NCBI RefSeq assembly: GCF_003119115.1
Contig: NZ_CP022364.1
Location: forward strand, 124,001-188,000
Direction of reading: 5' to 3'
Length of the DNA: 64,000 nucleotides
Source of the DNA: Azospirillum sp. TSH58
GTDB lineage: Bacteria > Pseudomonadota > Alphaproteobacteria > Azospirillales > Azospirillaceae
Within the stretch, counting starts at the first letter, position 1. Each line of letters starts with the position of its first letter. Under the pieces are notes generated by a model that saw nothing but the letters and a program-made list of their open reading frames with translations, searched no databases and was not told where the DNA came from. Made by a program: the position numbers and the translations under genes. Below are positions 39,299 through 50,503 of this stretch, piece by piece.

Positions 39299-40222
39299 TC
39301 ACCGCGCCGTGGAGGCGGCGAGTTCCGTCTTGACCTGGGCCAGGATGCGCGCGGCCTCGCTGCCCTGGATGCGGGCGATGTCGTCCTGGTACTTCAGCAG
39401 CGTGCCCAGCGTGTCGTTGATGACGGAGGGTTCCAGTTCCAGCTGGTTCAGTTCGACCAGCGCCTGCGCCCAGTCCAGAGTCTCCGCGACGCCCGGCGCC
39501 TTGTAGAGGTCCATCCCGCGCAGGCTCTGCACGACGCCGACGACCTGGGCGGCCAGCCGCGCGTCGGCCTCCGGCGCCTTCACCGCCAGGATGGCGCGTT
39601 CGCGTTCGGCGTTGGGGTAATCGACCCAGTGGTAGAAGCAGCGCCGCTTCAGCGCGTCGTGAATCTCGCGGGTGCGGTTGGAGGTCAGGATGACGATGGG
39701 CGGCTCCGGCGCCGTGACCGTGCCGAACTCCGGGATCGAGACCTGGAAGTCGGAAAGGATTTCGAGGAGATAGGCTTCGAACGGCTCGTCGGTGCGGTCC
39801 AGCTCGTCGATCAGCAGGACGGGCGCCCCGGCCGGATCTGGCTCAAGCGCCTGGAGCAGCGGACGTTTGATGAGGAAGCGCTCGGAAAAGAGGTCGGCGG
39901 CGAGCGCGTCCCGGTCGCGGTCGCCCGACGCCTCGGCCAGCCGGATCTCCATCATCTGCCGGGCGTAGTTCCACTCATAGACCGCCGCGGCGACGTCCAG
40001 CCCCTCGTAGCATTGCAGCCGCAGCAGGCGCCGGCCCAGCGTGGCGGACAGCACCTTGGCGATCTCGGTCTTGCCGACCCCGGCCTCGCCCTCCAGGAAC
40101 AGCGGGCGCCGCAGCTTCAGCGCGAGGTACAGCGCCGTCGCCAGGGACCGGTCGGCGACGTAGTTCCCCCGCCGCAGCAGGTCCAGCGTGGCATCGACGG
40201 AAGCGGGGAGGGTGTTGGACAT
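39299..40222 (-). CDS. MoxR-type AAA+ ATPase (CoxD-like)
   Basis: AAA+ chaperone of 307 residues, partner of the VWA protein. Walker A is GEAGVGKTEIAK, Walker B VLLIDELDRTDEP, sensor 1 VILTSNRTREIHD, and arginine-finger region LKRRCFYHWVDYP. The ATG at 40222 (MSNTLPASVDATLDLL) is preferred to a TTG 21 bases upstream. It is separated from the coxM-like gene by about 250 bases of repeats, so maturation genes may be read through from the structural genes or from a separate promoter. Confidence 0.9.
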   Translation of the reverse strand: MSNTLPASVDATLDLLRRGNYVADRSLATALYLALKLRRPLFLEGEAGVGKTEIAKVLSATLGRRLLRLQCYEGLDVAAAVYEWNYARQMMEIRLAEASGDRDRDALAADLFSERFLIKRPLLQALEPDPAGAPVLLIDELDRTDEPFEAYLLEILSDFQVSIPEFGTVTAPEPPIVILTSNRTREIHDALKRRCFYHWVDYPNAERERAILAVKAPEADARLAAQVVGVVQSLRGMDLYKAPGVAETLDWAQALVELNQLELEPSVINDTLGTLLKYQDDIARIQGSEAARILAQVKTELAASTAR

Positions 40223-40319
40223 GGTGGGCGGAGTGCCTTGCAAGGTGCGGTAGCCCTCTCACCTCCGGGGAGAGGGTGGCCCGGAGGGCCATTCGCGCTG
40301 GCCGAAGGCCAGCGCTGAC

Positions 40320-40361
40320 GGCGGCAGACGGATGTCTACGGCATCCGCTGAGAGCCGGTGA
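40320..40361. repeat. Dispersed 42-base repeat, copy 1
   Basis: Shares about 37 of 42 positions with 55401-55442, including CGGCATCCGCTGAGAGCCGG exactly. It contains a CGGATG/CATCCG dyad. Confidence 0.75.
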
Positions 40362-40374
40362 GGGGGATGTGCTT

Positions 40375-40410
40375 ATGGGAAGTCTGGCAAGAATGGGAAG
40401 TCTGGCAAAA
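40375..40410. repeat. Tandem direct repeat, two 18-base units
   Basis: Two adjacent copies of ATGGGAAGTCTGGCAARA, differing at one position. Confidence 0.85.
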
Positions 40411-40473
40411 GCACACCCCCCTCACCCTGACCCTCTCCCCAGAGGGGAGAGGGAACTTTAGAGGTTAAGGGCC

Positions 40474-41268
40474 TTACCCACACGCCTCCACCGCGCGCCG
40501 GGCCATCACCCGCACCAGATGGGCGCGGTAGTCGGCGCTGGCGTGGATGTCGGCGTTCAGCCCGTCCGCCGACACCGACGCGCCGTTCAGGGCGTCGGCG
40601 CGGAAGTCCTGGGCCAGCGCCGCCTCCATGTCGTCCGCCCGGAAGACGGACGGGCCGGCGCCGGTCACCGCCACGCGCACCTCGCTGCCGAACACGGCCA
40701 CGAAGACGCCGACGATGGCGTAGCGGCTGGCCGGGTTGCGGAATTTGGCGTAGGCGGCCTTGTCGGGCTTCTGGAAATGCACGGCGGTGACGATCTCACC
40801 GGGCTCCAGCGCCGTCTCGAACATGCCGGTGAAGAAGTCGTCGCCGGCGATCTCCCGCCGGTCGGTCCGCACCGTCGCCTTCAGCGCGACGACCGCGGCC
40901 GGGTAGTCGGCGGAGGGGTCGGCGTTGCAGATCGACCCGCCGAGCGTGCCCATGTTGCGCACCTGCCGGTCGCCGATGCCTTCGGCGAGGCTGGCCAGCG
41001 CCGGGATGACGCGCTGCACGACGTCGGAATGGGCCACCTGGGCGTGGCGGGTGAAGGCGCCGACGGTCAGGCCGCCGGCCTCCTCCCGGATGCCCTGAAG
41101 CTCCGGGATCTGGCCGAGGTCGATCAGGTCGCTCGGCCGGGCGAGGCGCTGCTTGAGAGTCGGCAGGAGCGTCTGCCCGCCGCCCAGCAGCTTGGGGTCC
41201 TCGAACTGGCCCTGCAGGGCGACGGCGTCGGCGACGCTCTTGGGGCGGTGATAGGTGAAGGCGTACAT
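40474..41268 (-). CDS. CoxM-type FAD-binding subunit of a molybdenum hydroxylase
   Basis: Medium subunit, 264 residues, that carries FAD and passes electrons from the iron-sulfur subunit. The flavin-binding motifs are LLGGGQTLLPTLKQRL (residues about 31-46) and NMGTLGGSICNADPSADYP (about 103-121). It starts MYAFTYHRPKSVADA and lies 15 bases after the large-subunit gene. Together with the large and small subunits it makes a CODH-like heterotrimer. Confidence 0.93.
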   Translation of the reverse strand: MYAFTYHRPKSVADAVALQGQFEDPKLLGGGQTLLPTLKQRLARPSDLIDLGQIPELQGIREEAGGLTVGAFTRHAQVAHSDVVQRVIPALASLAEGIGDRQVRNMGTLGGSICNADPSADYPAAVVALKATVRTDRREIAGDDFFTGMFETALEPGEIVTAVHFQKPDKAAYAKFRNPASRYAIVGVFVAVFGSEVRVAVTGAGPSVFRADDMEAALAQDFRADALNGASVSADGLNADIHASADYRAHLVRVMARRAVEACG

Positions 41269-41283
41269 GATGTCTCCTCCCTC

Positions 41284-43674
<2,391 letters not shown>

Positions 43675-43711
43675 CTTCGTGTTCCTCCCATGTGAGCCTT
43701 GCTTCCGCCCG

Positions 43712-44209
43712 TTATTCGGCGGCGGCCTTCATCGTGCCGCCCTGCATCGCTTCCGCCCCGGCCATCACCGCCTTGACGATGTTGTGGTAGCCGGTGCAGC
43801 GACAGATGTTGCCCTCCAGCCCCTCGCGGACCTCGTGCTCGCTGGGAGAGGGGTTGGCCGTCACCAGATCGACGGCGCTCATCACCATGCCCGGCGTGCA
43901 GAAGCCGCACTGCAGGCCATGATGCTCGCGGAAGGCGGCCTGCATCGGGTGCAGCGTGCCGTCCGCCGCCGCCAGCCCCTCGATGGTGGTGACCGCGGCG
44001 CCGTCGGCCTGGGCGGCCAGCATGGTGCAGGACTTCACTGACCGCCCGTCCACATGGACGACGCAGGCACCGCACTGGCTGGTGTCGCAGCCGACATGGG
44101 TGCCGGTCAGGCCGATCTGGTCGCGGAGGAAGGTGACCAGCAGGGTCCGCTCCTCCACCTCGCGCGAGACCGCCTTTCCGTTGACGGTCATGGAAACGGT
44201 ACACGGCAT
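43712..44209 (-). CDS. CoxS-type [2Fe-2S] subunit of a molybdenum hydroxylase
   Basis: Small iron-sulfur subunit, 165 residues. The plant-type cluster ligands are Cys41, Cys46, Cys49 and Cys61 ([16 protein letters not shown]). The second cluster uses CGFCTPGM and [11 protein letters not shown]. The ATG at 44209 has GGGAGGACAGC upstream and gives the canonical start. It is the first gene of the S-L-M-D-E-XdhC-Moco series read leftward. Confidence 0.94.
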   Translation of the reverse strand: MPCTVSMTVNGKAVSREVEERTLLVTFLRDQIGLTGTHVGCDTSQCGACVVHVDGRSVKSCTMLAAQADGAAVTTIEGLAAADGTLHPMQAAFREHHGLQCGFCTPGMVMSAVDLVTANPSPSEHEVREGLEGNICRCTGYHNIVKAVMAGAEAMQGGTMKAAAE

Positions 44210-44529
44210 CCGCTGTCCTCCCATTGTTTGGTGACGTTTTGCAGCCCCGGACCTTCGCGACGCTTCTTTCGACGGTTCTTCCAACTCTGCGGGATAAAGT
44301 GTGGCGCAGGACCAACCGGAACAAGGATAGGGGGTCGTCGTCCTTTCCGGTCAAGACACCGTTCGGCCTCCTCCGAAGGGAGAGTGCTCGTGCCGAACCG
44401 CCGCGCGTCTATCGGTTCCTACGGACTGGCGGACCCACCGCCCACAAGTTAGGATAGCCAACAATCCGGCGCAAACCAAAGCGTCTTACGAACGATCCGC
44501 AACGGACAGCCTTTTGGGAGGGAAGTCGA
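44210..44529. other. Divergent promoter region, cox-like cluster / TAXI-TRAP cluster
   Basis: About 320 bases between two divergent operons. It must contain both promoters, but I see no clear sigma-54 site, operator dyad or gene. GGGAGG just before 44530 is the ribosome binding site of the TAXI gene. Confidence 0.5.
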
Positions 44530-45468
44530 ATGAAGCGTTTTCTGGCCGCGGTCGGCGTCTGCATGCTCACCGCGCTGCCGGCCCAGGCCGAGCAGTTCGT
44601 CACCGTCCTGACCGGCGGCACCAGCGGCGTCTACTACCCGCTGGGCGTGGCGCTGTCCGGCATCTACGGCAAGGCCATTCCGGGGGCCAAGGTCACGGTC
44701 CAGGCGACCAAGGCCTCGGTCGAGAACCTGAACCTCCTCCAGTCGGAGCGCGGCGAGATTGCCTTCTCGCTCGGCGATTCGCTGAGCGGCGCCTGGAAGG
44801 GCGACGAGGAGGCCGGCTTCAAGACCAAGCTGACCAAGCTGCGCACCGTCGCCGCCATCTACCCGAACTACATCCAGATCGTCGCCAGCAAGGATTCCGG
44901 CGTGAAGACGCTGGCCGACCTGAAGGGCAAGCGCGTGTCGGTCGGCGCGCCGAAATCGGGGACGGAGCTGAACGCCCGCGCGATCTTCGCCGCCGCCGGG
45001 CTGGGCTACAAGGACTTCGCCAAGACCGAGTATCTGCCCTTCGCCGAATCGGTGGACCTGATCAAGAACCGGCAGCTCGACGCGACGCTGATCTCCGCGG
45101 GCCTCGGCGTGGCGGCGATCAAGGATCTGGCGACCTCGCAGGAGATCACCATCGTGTCGATCCCGGCCGACGTGATCCAGAAGGTCGGCGACCCCGCCTA
45201 CATCGCGGAGACCATCCCGCCCAACAGCTACAGCGGCCAGGGCGATCCGGTGCCGACCGCGGCGGTGCGCAACCTGCTGGTCACCCACGCCGGCGTGTCG
45301 GACGACGCGGTCTATGCGATGACCAAGGCGATGTTCGAGAATCTCGACGCGATGGGTGCGGCCCACGCCGCCGCCAAGCAGATCAAGCTCGACGCCACCA
45401 CCCTCCAGTCGCCGGTGCCGCTGCATCCGGGAGCCGAGAAGTTCTACAAGGAAAAAGGCCTGATGTAA
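44530..45468 (+). CDS. TAXI-family TRAP transporter solute-binding protein
   Basis: Periplasmic receptor of a tripartite ATP-independent transporter. The signal peptide (MKRFLAAVGVCMLTALPAQA) is followed by TAXI blocks: VTVLTGGTSGVYYPLGVAL, QATKASVENLNLL, LKGKRVSVGAPKSGTELNAR and a C-terminal LHPGAEKFYKEKGLM. It has 312 residues. It is the first gene of a three-gene TRAP cluster. TAXI ligands are poorly known; glutamate and other dicarboxylates have been reported for some members. Confidence 0.93.
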   Translation: MKRFLAAVGVCMLTALPAQAEQFVTVLTGGTSGVYYPLGVALSGIYGKAIPGAKVTVQATKASVENLNLLQSERGEIAFSLGDSLSGAWKGDEEAGFKTKLTKLRTVAAIYPNYIQIVASKDSGVKTLADLKGKRVSVGAPKSGTELNARAIFAAAGLGYKDFAKTEYLPFAESVDLIKNRQLDATLISAGLGVAAIKDLATSQEITIVSIPADVIQKVGDPAYIAETIPPNSYSGQGDPVPTAAVRNLLVTHAGVSDDAVYAMTKAMFENLDAMGAAHAAAKQIKLDATTLQSPVPLHPGAEKFYKEKGLM

Positions 45469-45499
45469 GCGCGCCGCGTCGTCCCGGAACCCCCGTGCG

Positions 45500-47605
45500 A
45501 TGAGCGCTTCACCCCAACCGGCGGACGATAAAATCCGCCAGGCCATCGACCGCGAGAATCCCTCCACGGTCGTGGCCTTCGAAGGCGTGGCGGGCAAGGC
45601 CGTCTTCGCCATCGCCGTCGCCTTCTCGCTGTTCCAGATCTGGACGGCGGCCTTCAACCCGCTGTCCAGCATGGTCGTGCGGTCGGTCCATGTCGGCTTC
45701 CTGCTGTTGATGACCTTCACCCTGTTCGGCTTCCGGCAGGAGGCGGAACGGCGCAGCGTGCCCTGGTACGATTGGCTGCTCGGCCTGGGCGCCTTCGCAC
45801 TGGGCCTCTACCATTACGTTTTCGAGGTCGATCTCATCCAGCGGGCGGGCGACCCGAACACCACGGACCTCATCGTCGGCGCGCTGACCATCGCGCTGGT
45901 GTTCGAGGGGGCGCGGCGGATCATGGGGTGGGCGCTGCCGATCATGTGCGGCGTCTTCATCCCCTACGCGCTGTTCGGGCGCCATCTTCCCTTCGGGCTG
46001 GCCCACCGCGGCTACGACATCGATCAGGTCATCGACAACCTGTACCTCTCGACCGAGGGCATCTACGGCACGCCCACCTTCGTGTCGGCGACCTTCATCT
46101 TCCTGTTCATCCTGTTCGGCGCCTTCCTGGAGCGCGCCGGCATGATCAAGCTGTTCAACGACGTGTCGCTCGGCCTCGTCGGCCATGCCAAGGGCGGCCC
46201 GGCGAAGGTGGCGGTCATCTCCTCCGGCTTCATGGGGACGATCAACGGCTCGGGCGTCGCGAACGTGCTGACCACCGGCCAGTTCACCATCCCCCTGATG
46301 ATGCGCTTCGGCTACCGCCCGGCCTTCGCCGGGGCGGTGGAGGCGACGGCCAGCATGGGCGGGCAGATCATGCCCCCGGTCATGGGGGCGGCGGCCTTCA
46401 TCATGGCGGAGACCATCGGCGTCCCCTTCAGCGACATCGCCATCGCCGCGGCGATCCCGGCCATCCTCTATTTCGGCAGCGCCTTCTGGATGGTCCATCT
46501 GGAGGCCGGCAAGCACAACCTCGTCGGCCTGCCGAAGGACCAGTGCCCCAGCGTCCTCCGCGCGCTGAAGGAAAGCTGGTACCTGATCCTGCCGCTGGCG
46601 GCGCTGGTCTATCTGCTGTTCTCCGGCTTCACGCCGCTGTTCGCCGGGGTGATCGGCATCGCCCTGACCGTCGCGCTGATCCTCGGCACGCGGATCGTCG
46701 GCTTCATCGGCCCGACGGTCCTGCGCGTCGGCTTCTGGGTCGTTCTCGGCCTGATCGCCGCGGCGCTGTGGCGGATGGGGCTGCGGACGGAGCATCTGGC
46801 CTTCGCCATCGTCGGTCTGCTGATCCTGCCCTGCCTGGTGCTGAAGGGCGGGCGGGAGACGCTGGCGCTGCTGGTGCAGAGCCTCGCCGACGGCGCCAAG
46901 AACGCCGTCGGGGTGGGCGTGGCCTGCGCGCTGGTCGGCGTGCTGATCGGCATCCTCACCCTGACCGGATTGGCCTCCAGCTTCGCCTCGACCATCATGG
47001 ATCTGTCGGGCGGCAATCTGCTGATCGCGCTGCTGCTGACCATGCTGGCCTGCATCGTCCTGGGCACCGGCCTGCCGACCACGGCGAACTACATCATCAC
47101 CGCGGCCATCGCGGCGCCGGCCCTGCTGCAGATGGGCGTTCCGCTGATCGTCTCGCACATGTTCGTCTTCTACTTCGGCATCATGGCGGACCTGACCCCG
47201 CCGGTGGCGCTGGCGGCGCTGGCCGCCTCGTCGATCTGCCGGGCGGGGCACATGGAGATCGGCTGGATCGCCACCCGCGTCGCCATGGCGGGCTATGTCG
47301 TGCCCTTCATGGCGGTGTACGACCCGGCGCTGATGCTCCAGACCGACGACCCGCTGGCCGTGGCCTACGTCCTGTTCAAGGCGCTGATTTCCGTCGGCCT
47401 CTGGGGGGCGGCGACCATCGGCTATTTCTGGACGCCGATGAACTGGGCGGAGCGGGTGTTCGCGGCGGCGGCGGCTTTCCTGTTCGTCCTGTCCCTGCCG
47501 GTGACGGACGAGGCCGGATTCGTCATGACGGCGGCCTTCCTGCTGTGGCAGCGCCACCGCCTGCGCCGCCTGCGCCGCCTGGGGCGGACCAGCGCCCCGG
47601 CATGA
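45500..47605 (+). CDS. TRAP transporter fused permease (DctQM-type)
   Basis: A 701-residue fusion of the small (4-TM) and large (12-TM) TRAP membrane subunits. The N-terminal part (residues about 30-150) has four hydrophobic segments. The DctM-like part contains FLFILFGAFLERAG, SSGFMGTINGSGVANVLTTG, GGQIMPPVMGAAAFIMAE and TGLPTTANYI. This fused form always accompanies TAXI binding proteins. It starts 31 bases after the receptor gene. Confidence 0.94.
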   Translation: MSASPQPADDKIRQAIDRENPSTVVAFEGVAGKAVFAIAVAFSLFQIWTAAFNPLSSMVVRSVHVGFLLLMTFTLFGFRQEAERRSVPWYDWLLGLGAFALGLYHYVFEVDLIQRAGDPNTTDLIVGALTIALVFEGARRIMGWALPIMCGVFIPYALFGRHLPFGLAHRGYDIDQVIDNLYLSTEGIYGTPTFVSATFIFLFILFGAFLERAGMIKLFNDVSLGLVGHAKGGPAKVAVISSGFMGTINGSGVANVLTTGQFTIPLMMRFGYRPAFAGAVEATASMGGQIMPPVMGAAAFIMAETIGVPFSDIAIAAAIPAILYFGSAFWMVHLEAGKHNLVGLPKDQCPSVLRALKESWYLILPLAALVYLLFSGFTPLFAGVIGIALTVALILGTRIVGFIGPTVLRVGFWVVLGLIAAALWRMGLRTEHLAFAIVGLLILPCLVLKGGRETLALLVQSLADGAKNAVGVGVACALVGVLIGILTLTGLASSFASTIMDLSGGNLLIALLLTMLACIVLGTGLPTTANYIITAAIAAPALLQMGVPLIVSHMFVFYFGIMADLTPPVALAALAASSICRAGHMEIGWIATRVAMAGYVVPFMAVYDPALMLQTDDPLAVAYVLFKALISVGLWGAATIGYFWTPMNWAERVFAAAAAFLFVLSLPVTDEAGFVMTAAFLLWQRHRLRRLRRLGRTSAPA

Positions 47606-47629
47606 AGGAAGCGGCATGAGCAGGACGGC

Positions 47630-48010
47630 ATGAGCGTGGCCTTGTGCCTGTCGGCGCTCGGCGGGGCGGTTCTCGCCGCCCTGCCGGGTCCGGCCTTTAC
47701 CCTGTCCTGGACCCATTCGGTGGAAAAGACCGAGTGGCGGGAGGACTGGCGCATCGAGGGCGGGCGTCTCGTTTTGACCGAAGCCCGCGTGAAGGGCACG
47801 GGCGCCGGGATGGAGCCGCCGGTGGGCGCCCGCCTGGACGATGGCTGGTGGGTCTGGGTGCCGGCGGTGCCGCCGCTGGAACTGCTGGTCCTGGCCGCCT
47901 CGTCCTTCACGCCGGACCACAGGCTTTGCGCGGGCGGGGCGTGCCGCCCGCTTCACGGCTGGATCGCCGGCCCGGTCCCGAGTCCCCTGGAATTCAAACC
48001 CTGCGGCTGA
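47630..48010 (+). CDS. DUF1850 domain-containing protein
   Basis: A 126-residue protein with a short N-terminal hydrophobic stretch and the DUF1850 features FTLSWTHSVEKTEWREDW, EARVKGTGAGMEPP and a pair of Cys in LCAGGACRPLHGW. DUF1850 genes commonly sit next to TAXI-TRAP permeases, and here the start is 24 bases after the permease stop. The function is unknown; an accessory role in transport or in receptor docking is an inference. Confidence 0.82.
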   Translation: MSVALCLSALGGAVLAALPGPAFTLSWTHSVEKTEWREDWRIEGGRLVLTEARVKGTGAGMEPPVGARLDDGWWVWVPAVPPLELLVLAASSFTPDHRLCAGGACRPLHGWIAGPVPSPLEFKPCG

Positions 48011-48115
48011 AGCCACGTTAATCCCGCAAGGCGGTCGCGGGAATTCCGAAGGGCCGTTCCGGCTTGGCTTAAGCCATTGAGGGACGCATAATCCCGCAAC
48101 TGATATTACAGCCGA

Positions 48116-49582
48116 ATGCGTATGATGACCGACGCCCGACCGACCCGACATCTCACCCGCTCCCTGGCCGCCCTGGCGGGCCTCGCCGTCGCCGGACTGC
48201 CGGGGCTGGCCCTGGCGGCTGAGGCGGCGGGCGCCCCGCATCTCGACGGGCGCGACCTGAACGTCTTCTGGGTGATTCCCTTCGTCGGGATTCTGCTGTC
48301 CATCGCCCTGATGCCGCTGCTGGCGCCGTCCTTCTGGCACCATCATTTCGGCAAGGTCGCCGCCGGCTGGGCCATCGCCTTCCTGCTGCCCTTCGCGCTG
48401 ACCTTCGGAGCGGGGCTCGCCACCTACGAGCTGCTGCACACGCTGCTTCTCGAATACATCCCCTTCATCGTGCTGCTGACCGCCCTGTTCACCGTGGCGG
48501 GCGGCGTGCGGATCGCCGGCACCCTGGTGGGAACGCCGCTGGCGAACACGCTGGGTCTCGGGCTGGGCACGCTGCTGGCGAGCCTGATGGGAACGACCGG
48601 CGCCTCGATGCTGCTGATCCGCCCGCTGATCCGCGCCAACGAGCACCGGCGGCACAAGGTGCACACCGTCGTCTTCTTCATCTTCCTGGTGTCGAACGTC
48701 GGCGGTTCCCTGACGCCGCTGGGTGATCCGCCGCTGTTCCTGGGCTTCCTGAAGGGGGTCAGCTTCTTCTGGCCGACCGTCCACCTGTTCTGGCCGATGA
48801 TCCTGGTGGCCGGCTGCCTGCTGGCGATCTACTTCGTGGTCGACCTCTATCTGCACACCAAGGACCCCGGCAAGCACCCGCTGATCGAGGGCGTGCACGA
48901 GCGCGAGCCGGTGCGGATCGAGGGGGCGGTGAACCTGCTCCTGCTCGTCGCCATCGTCGGCGCCGTCCTGCTGAGCGGCGTCTGGCATCCGGGGGTGGGG
49001 GTGGAGATCCACCACATCCACGTGCCGCTGGAGACGATCGTCAGCAACCTGCTGCTTCTCGGCATCACCGGCCTGTCGCTGATGCTGACCAGCGCGCGCA
49101 GCCGCCGCCTGAACGCCTTCACCTGGGGGCCGATCCTGGAGGTGGCGAAGCTGTTCGCGGCCATCTTCCTGACCATCATCCCGGCCATCGCCATCCTGCG
49201 GGCGGGCACGGACGGGGCTCTGGGCGCCATCATCGCGGCGGTGAACCAAGACGGCCAGCCGGTGCCGGCGGCCTATTTCTGGGCGGCGGGCATCCTGTCG
49301 AGCTTCCTCGACAACGCGCCGACCTATCTGATCTTCTTCAACACCGCGGGCGGCGACGCGCAGGTGCTGATGACCGACCTCGCCGTGACCCTGGCGGCCA
49401 TTTCGGCGGGCGCGGTGTTCATGGGCGCCAACACCTACATCGGCAACGCGCCGAACTTCATGGTCAAGGCCATCGCGGAGGAGCGCGGCGTGGCGATGCC
49501 GAGCTTCTTCGGCTACATGCTGTGGTCCTGCGGCATCCTGGTGCCGCTGTTCGTTCTGGTGACCTGGGTGTTCTTCCTCTAG
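48116..49582 (+). CDS. Sodium:proton antiporter-like ion transporter (CitMHS/NhaD superfamily)
   Basis: Polytopic membrane protein of 488 residues, about twelve hydrophobic segments after an N-terminal signal-like segment. Family blocks: PFVGILLSIALMPLL, GTTGASMLLIRPLIRANEHR, NVGGSLTPLGDPPLFLGFL, DNAPTYLIFFN and GANTYIGNAPNFMVKAIAEE. The substrate may be Na+/H+ or a dicarboxylate. The stop codon TAG is formed at the left junction of an insertion sequence: T and A come from the target and G is the first base of the element. The coding frame is intact. Confidence 0.88.
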   Translation: MRMMTDARPTRHLTRSLAALAGLAVAGLPGLALAAEAAGAPHLDGRDLNVFWVIPFVGILLSIALMPLLAPSFWHHHFGKVAAGWAIAFLLPFALTFGAGLATYELLHTLLLEYIPFIVLLTALFTVAGGVRIAGTLVGTPLANTLGLGLGTLLASLMGTTGASMLLIRPLIRANEHRRHKVHTVVFFIFLVSNVGGSLTPLGDPPLFLGFLKGVSFFWPTVHLFWPMILVAGCLLAIYFVVDLYLHTKDPGKHPLIEGVHEREPVRIEGAVNLLLLVAIVGAVLLSGVWHPGVGVEIHHIHVPLETIVSNLLLLGITGLSLMLTSARSRRLNAFTWGPILEVAKLFAAIFLTIIPAIAILRAGTDGALGAIIAAVNQDGQPVPAAYFWAAGILSSFLDNAPTYLIFFNTAGGDAQVLMTDLAVTLAAISAGAVFMGANTYIGNAPNFMVKAIAEERGVAMPSFFGYMLWSCGILVPLFVLVTWVFFL

Positions 49583-49596
49583 GTCCTGTTCTCAAA
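49582..49596 (+). repeat. Left terminal inverted repeat of the IS
   Basis: GGTCCTGTTCTCAAA; its complement-strand partner at 50437-50451 differs at one base. It also contains the transposase stop codon. Confidence 0.9.
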
Positions 49597-50400
49597 CCCT
49601 GAGCCATAGTCGGATAGCCCCGATGTGGACCATGGCGAGGTAGTTGGCGGCGAGTTTCTCGTATCGGGTGGCGATGCGACGGAACTGTTTGAGGCGGTTG
49701 ATCAGGCGCTCGATGGCGTTGCGGGAGCGATAGGCGGCCCAATCCACCAGAGCACAGGGCTTCTGGCTGGAGGGCTGTGGGATCACCGCCCCGATCCCGC
49801 GCCGACGCAGGTAGCGGCGGATGGCTTGGCTGGAGTAGGCGCGGTCAGCGACCACGCGCTCGGGTCTTTCCCGCGGTCGTCCACCTGCCACTCGGCGCAC
49901 TGCGACCGCCTCCATCAGCACCGTCAACGCGCTCTGGTCGGCGGCTTGACCGGGGCTCAGCACGAAAGCGAGCGGTTGGCCGTGGCGGTCGGCGCGCAGG
50001 TGGATCTTGGTTGAGAAGCCGCCGCGCGAGCGGCCAAGCGCTTGGTTCAACTGCCCCCTTTTGCGCCGGCGGCGTGCTGGTGGGCGCGGACCACTGTGCT
50101 GTCGACTTGGTGCAGGCTCCAGTCCAACTTGCCGGCCTCATCCGCCTCGGCCTGAACCAGTTCCAACACGCGCTCCCATACCCCGGCCTTGCGCCAGCGG
50201 TAGAAGCGGTTGGCCGCCGTCTGCCAGGGACCGTACTCGGCCGGAAGATCGCGCCAGGGCGAGCCGGTGCGGTTCACCCACAGGATCGCCCGCACGGTGC
50301 GCTCCAGGTCCCGCGCCGGCCGGCCCGTCCACGGGCGTTCCGGCGGAAGCAACTCCAGCAAATGCTGAAGCTGCTCATCGCTCAGTTCAGATCGTGCCAT
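49592..50400 (-). CDS. IS5-family transposase in two frames, probable -1 frameshift product
   Basis: DDE transposase. The first frame (50400 to 50047, 117 aa) carries the helix-turn-helix part and the first catalytic Asp in QVDSTVVRAHQ. The second frame (50050 to 49592) carries VVADRAYSS (second Asp) and RSRNAIERLINRLKQFRR (Glu). The junction is AAAAGGGGG, a classic slippery run, and the second frame is in the -1 register. A mutation cannot be excluded, but this layout is normal for IS427-like elements, so I think it is functional. GGGGG(AT)GG before 50400 gives a weak ribosome binding site. Confidence 0.88.
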
Positions 50401-50436
50401 CCCCCTTCAACAGGGCACAGCCAAACCCTCACAGCC

Positions 50437-50451
50437 TTTGAGAACAGAACC
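50437..50451 (-). repeat. Right terminal inverted repeat of the IS
   Basis: Reads GGTTCTGTTCTCAAA on the minus strand, 14/15 identical to the left end. Confidence 0.9.
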
Positions 50452-50503
50452 TAGCTCCAGGTCCGATCCGCCGGGCGGCCCGTCGCCGCCCGGCGTTTCC
50501 CCG

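Larger units (their letters stand above)
40252..40455. repeat. Multi-hairpin intergenic repeat between coxM-like and moxR-like genes
   Basis: The element is bounded by related dyads (CCCTCTC...GAGAGGG at both ends). It contains a perfect 9-bp hairpin GCGCTGGCC-gaa-GGCCAGCGC (40295-40315), the block 40320-40361 that recurs at 55401-55442, and an 18-base tandem duplication (40375-40410). It is probably a dispersed REP-like element. Confidence 0.7.
49582..50451 (-). mobile_element. IS5-family (IS427-like) insertion sequence, 870 bp
   Basis: Complete-looking element with 15-base terminal inverted repeats (14/15 identical) and a transposase in two frames. The flanks duplicate TA (or CTAG if counted with the ends), fitting the YTAR target of the IS427 group. 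Group assignment is by architecture only. Confidence 0.9.

Noticed and set aside
45509..49249. A 1246-codon frame antisense to the TRAP and antiporter genes
   Set aside because: Composition-driven shadow of real plus-strand genes, rich in Arg/Gln/His and without domains.
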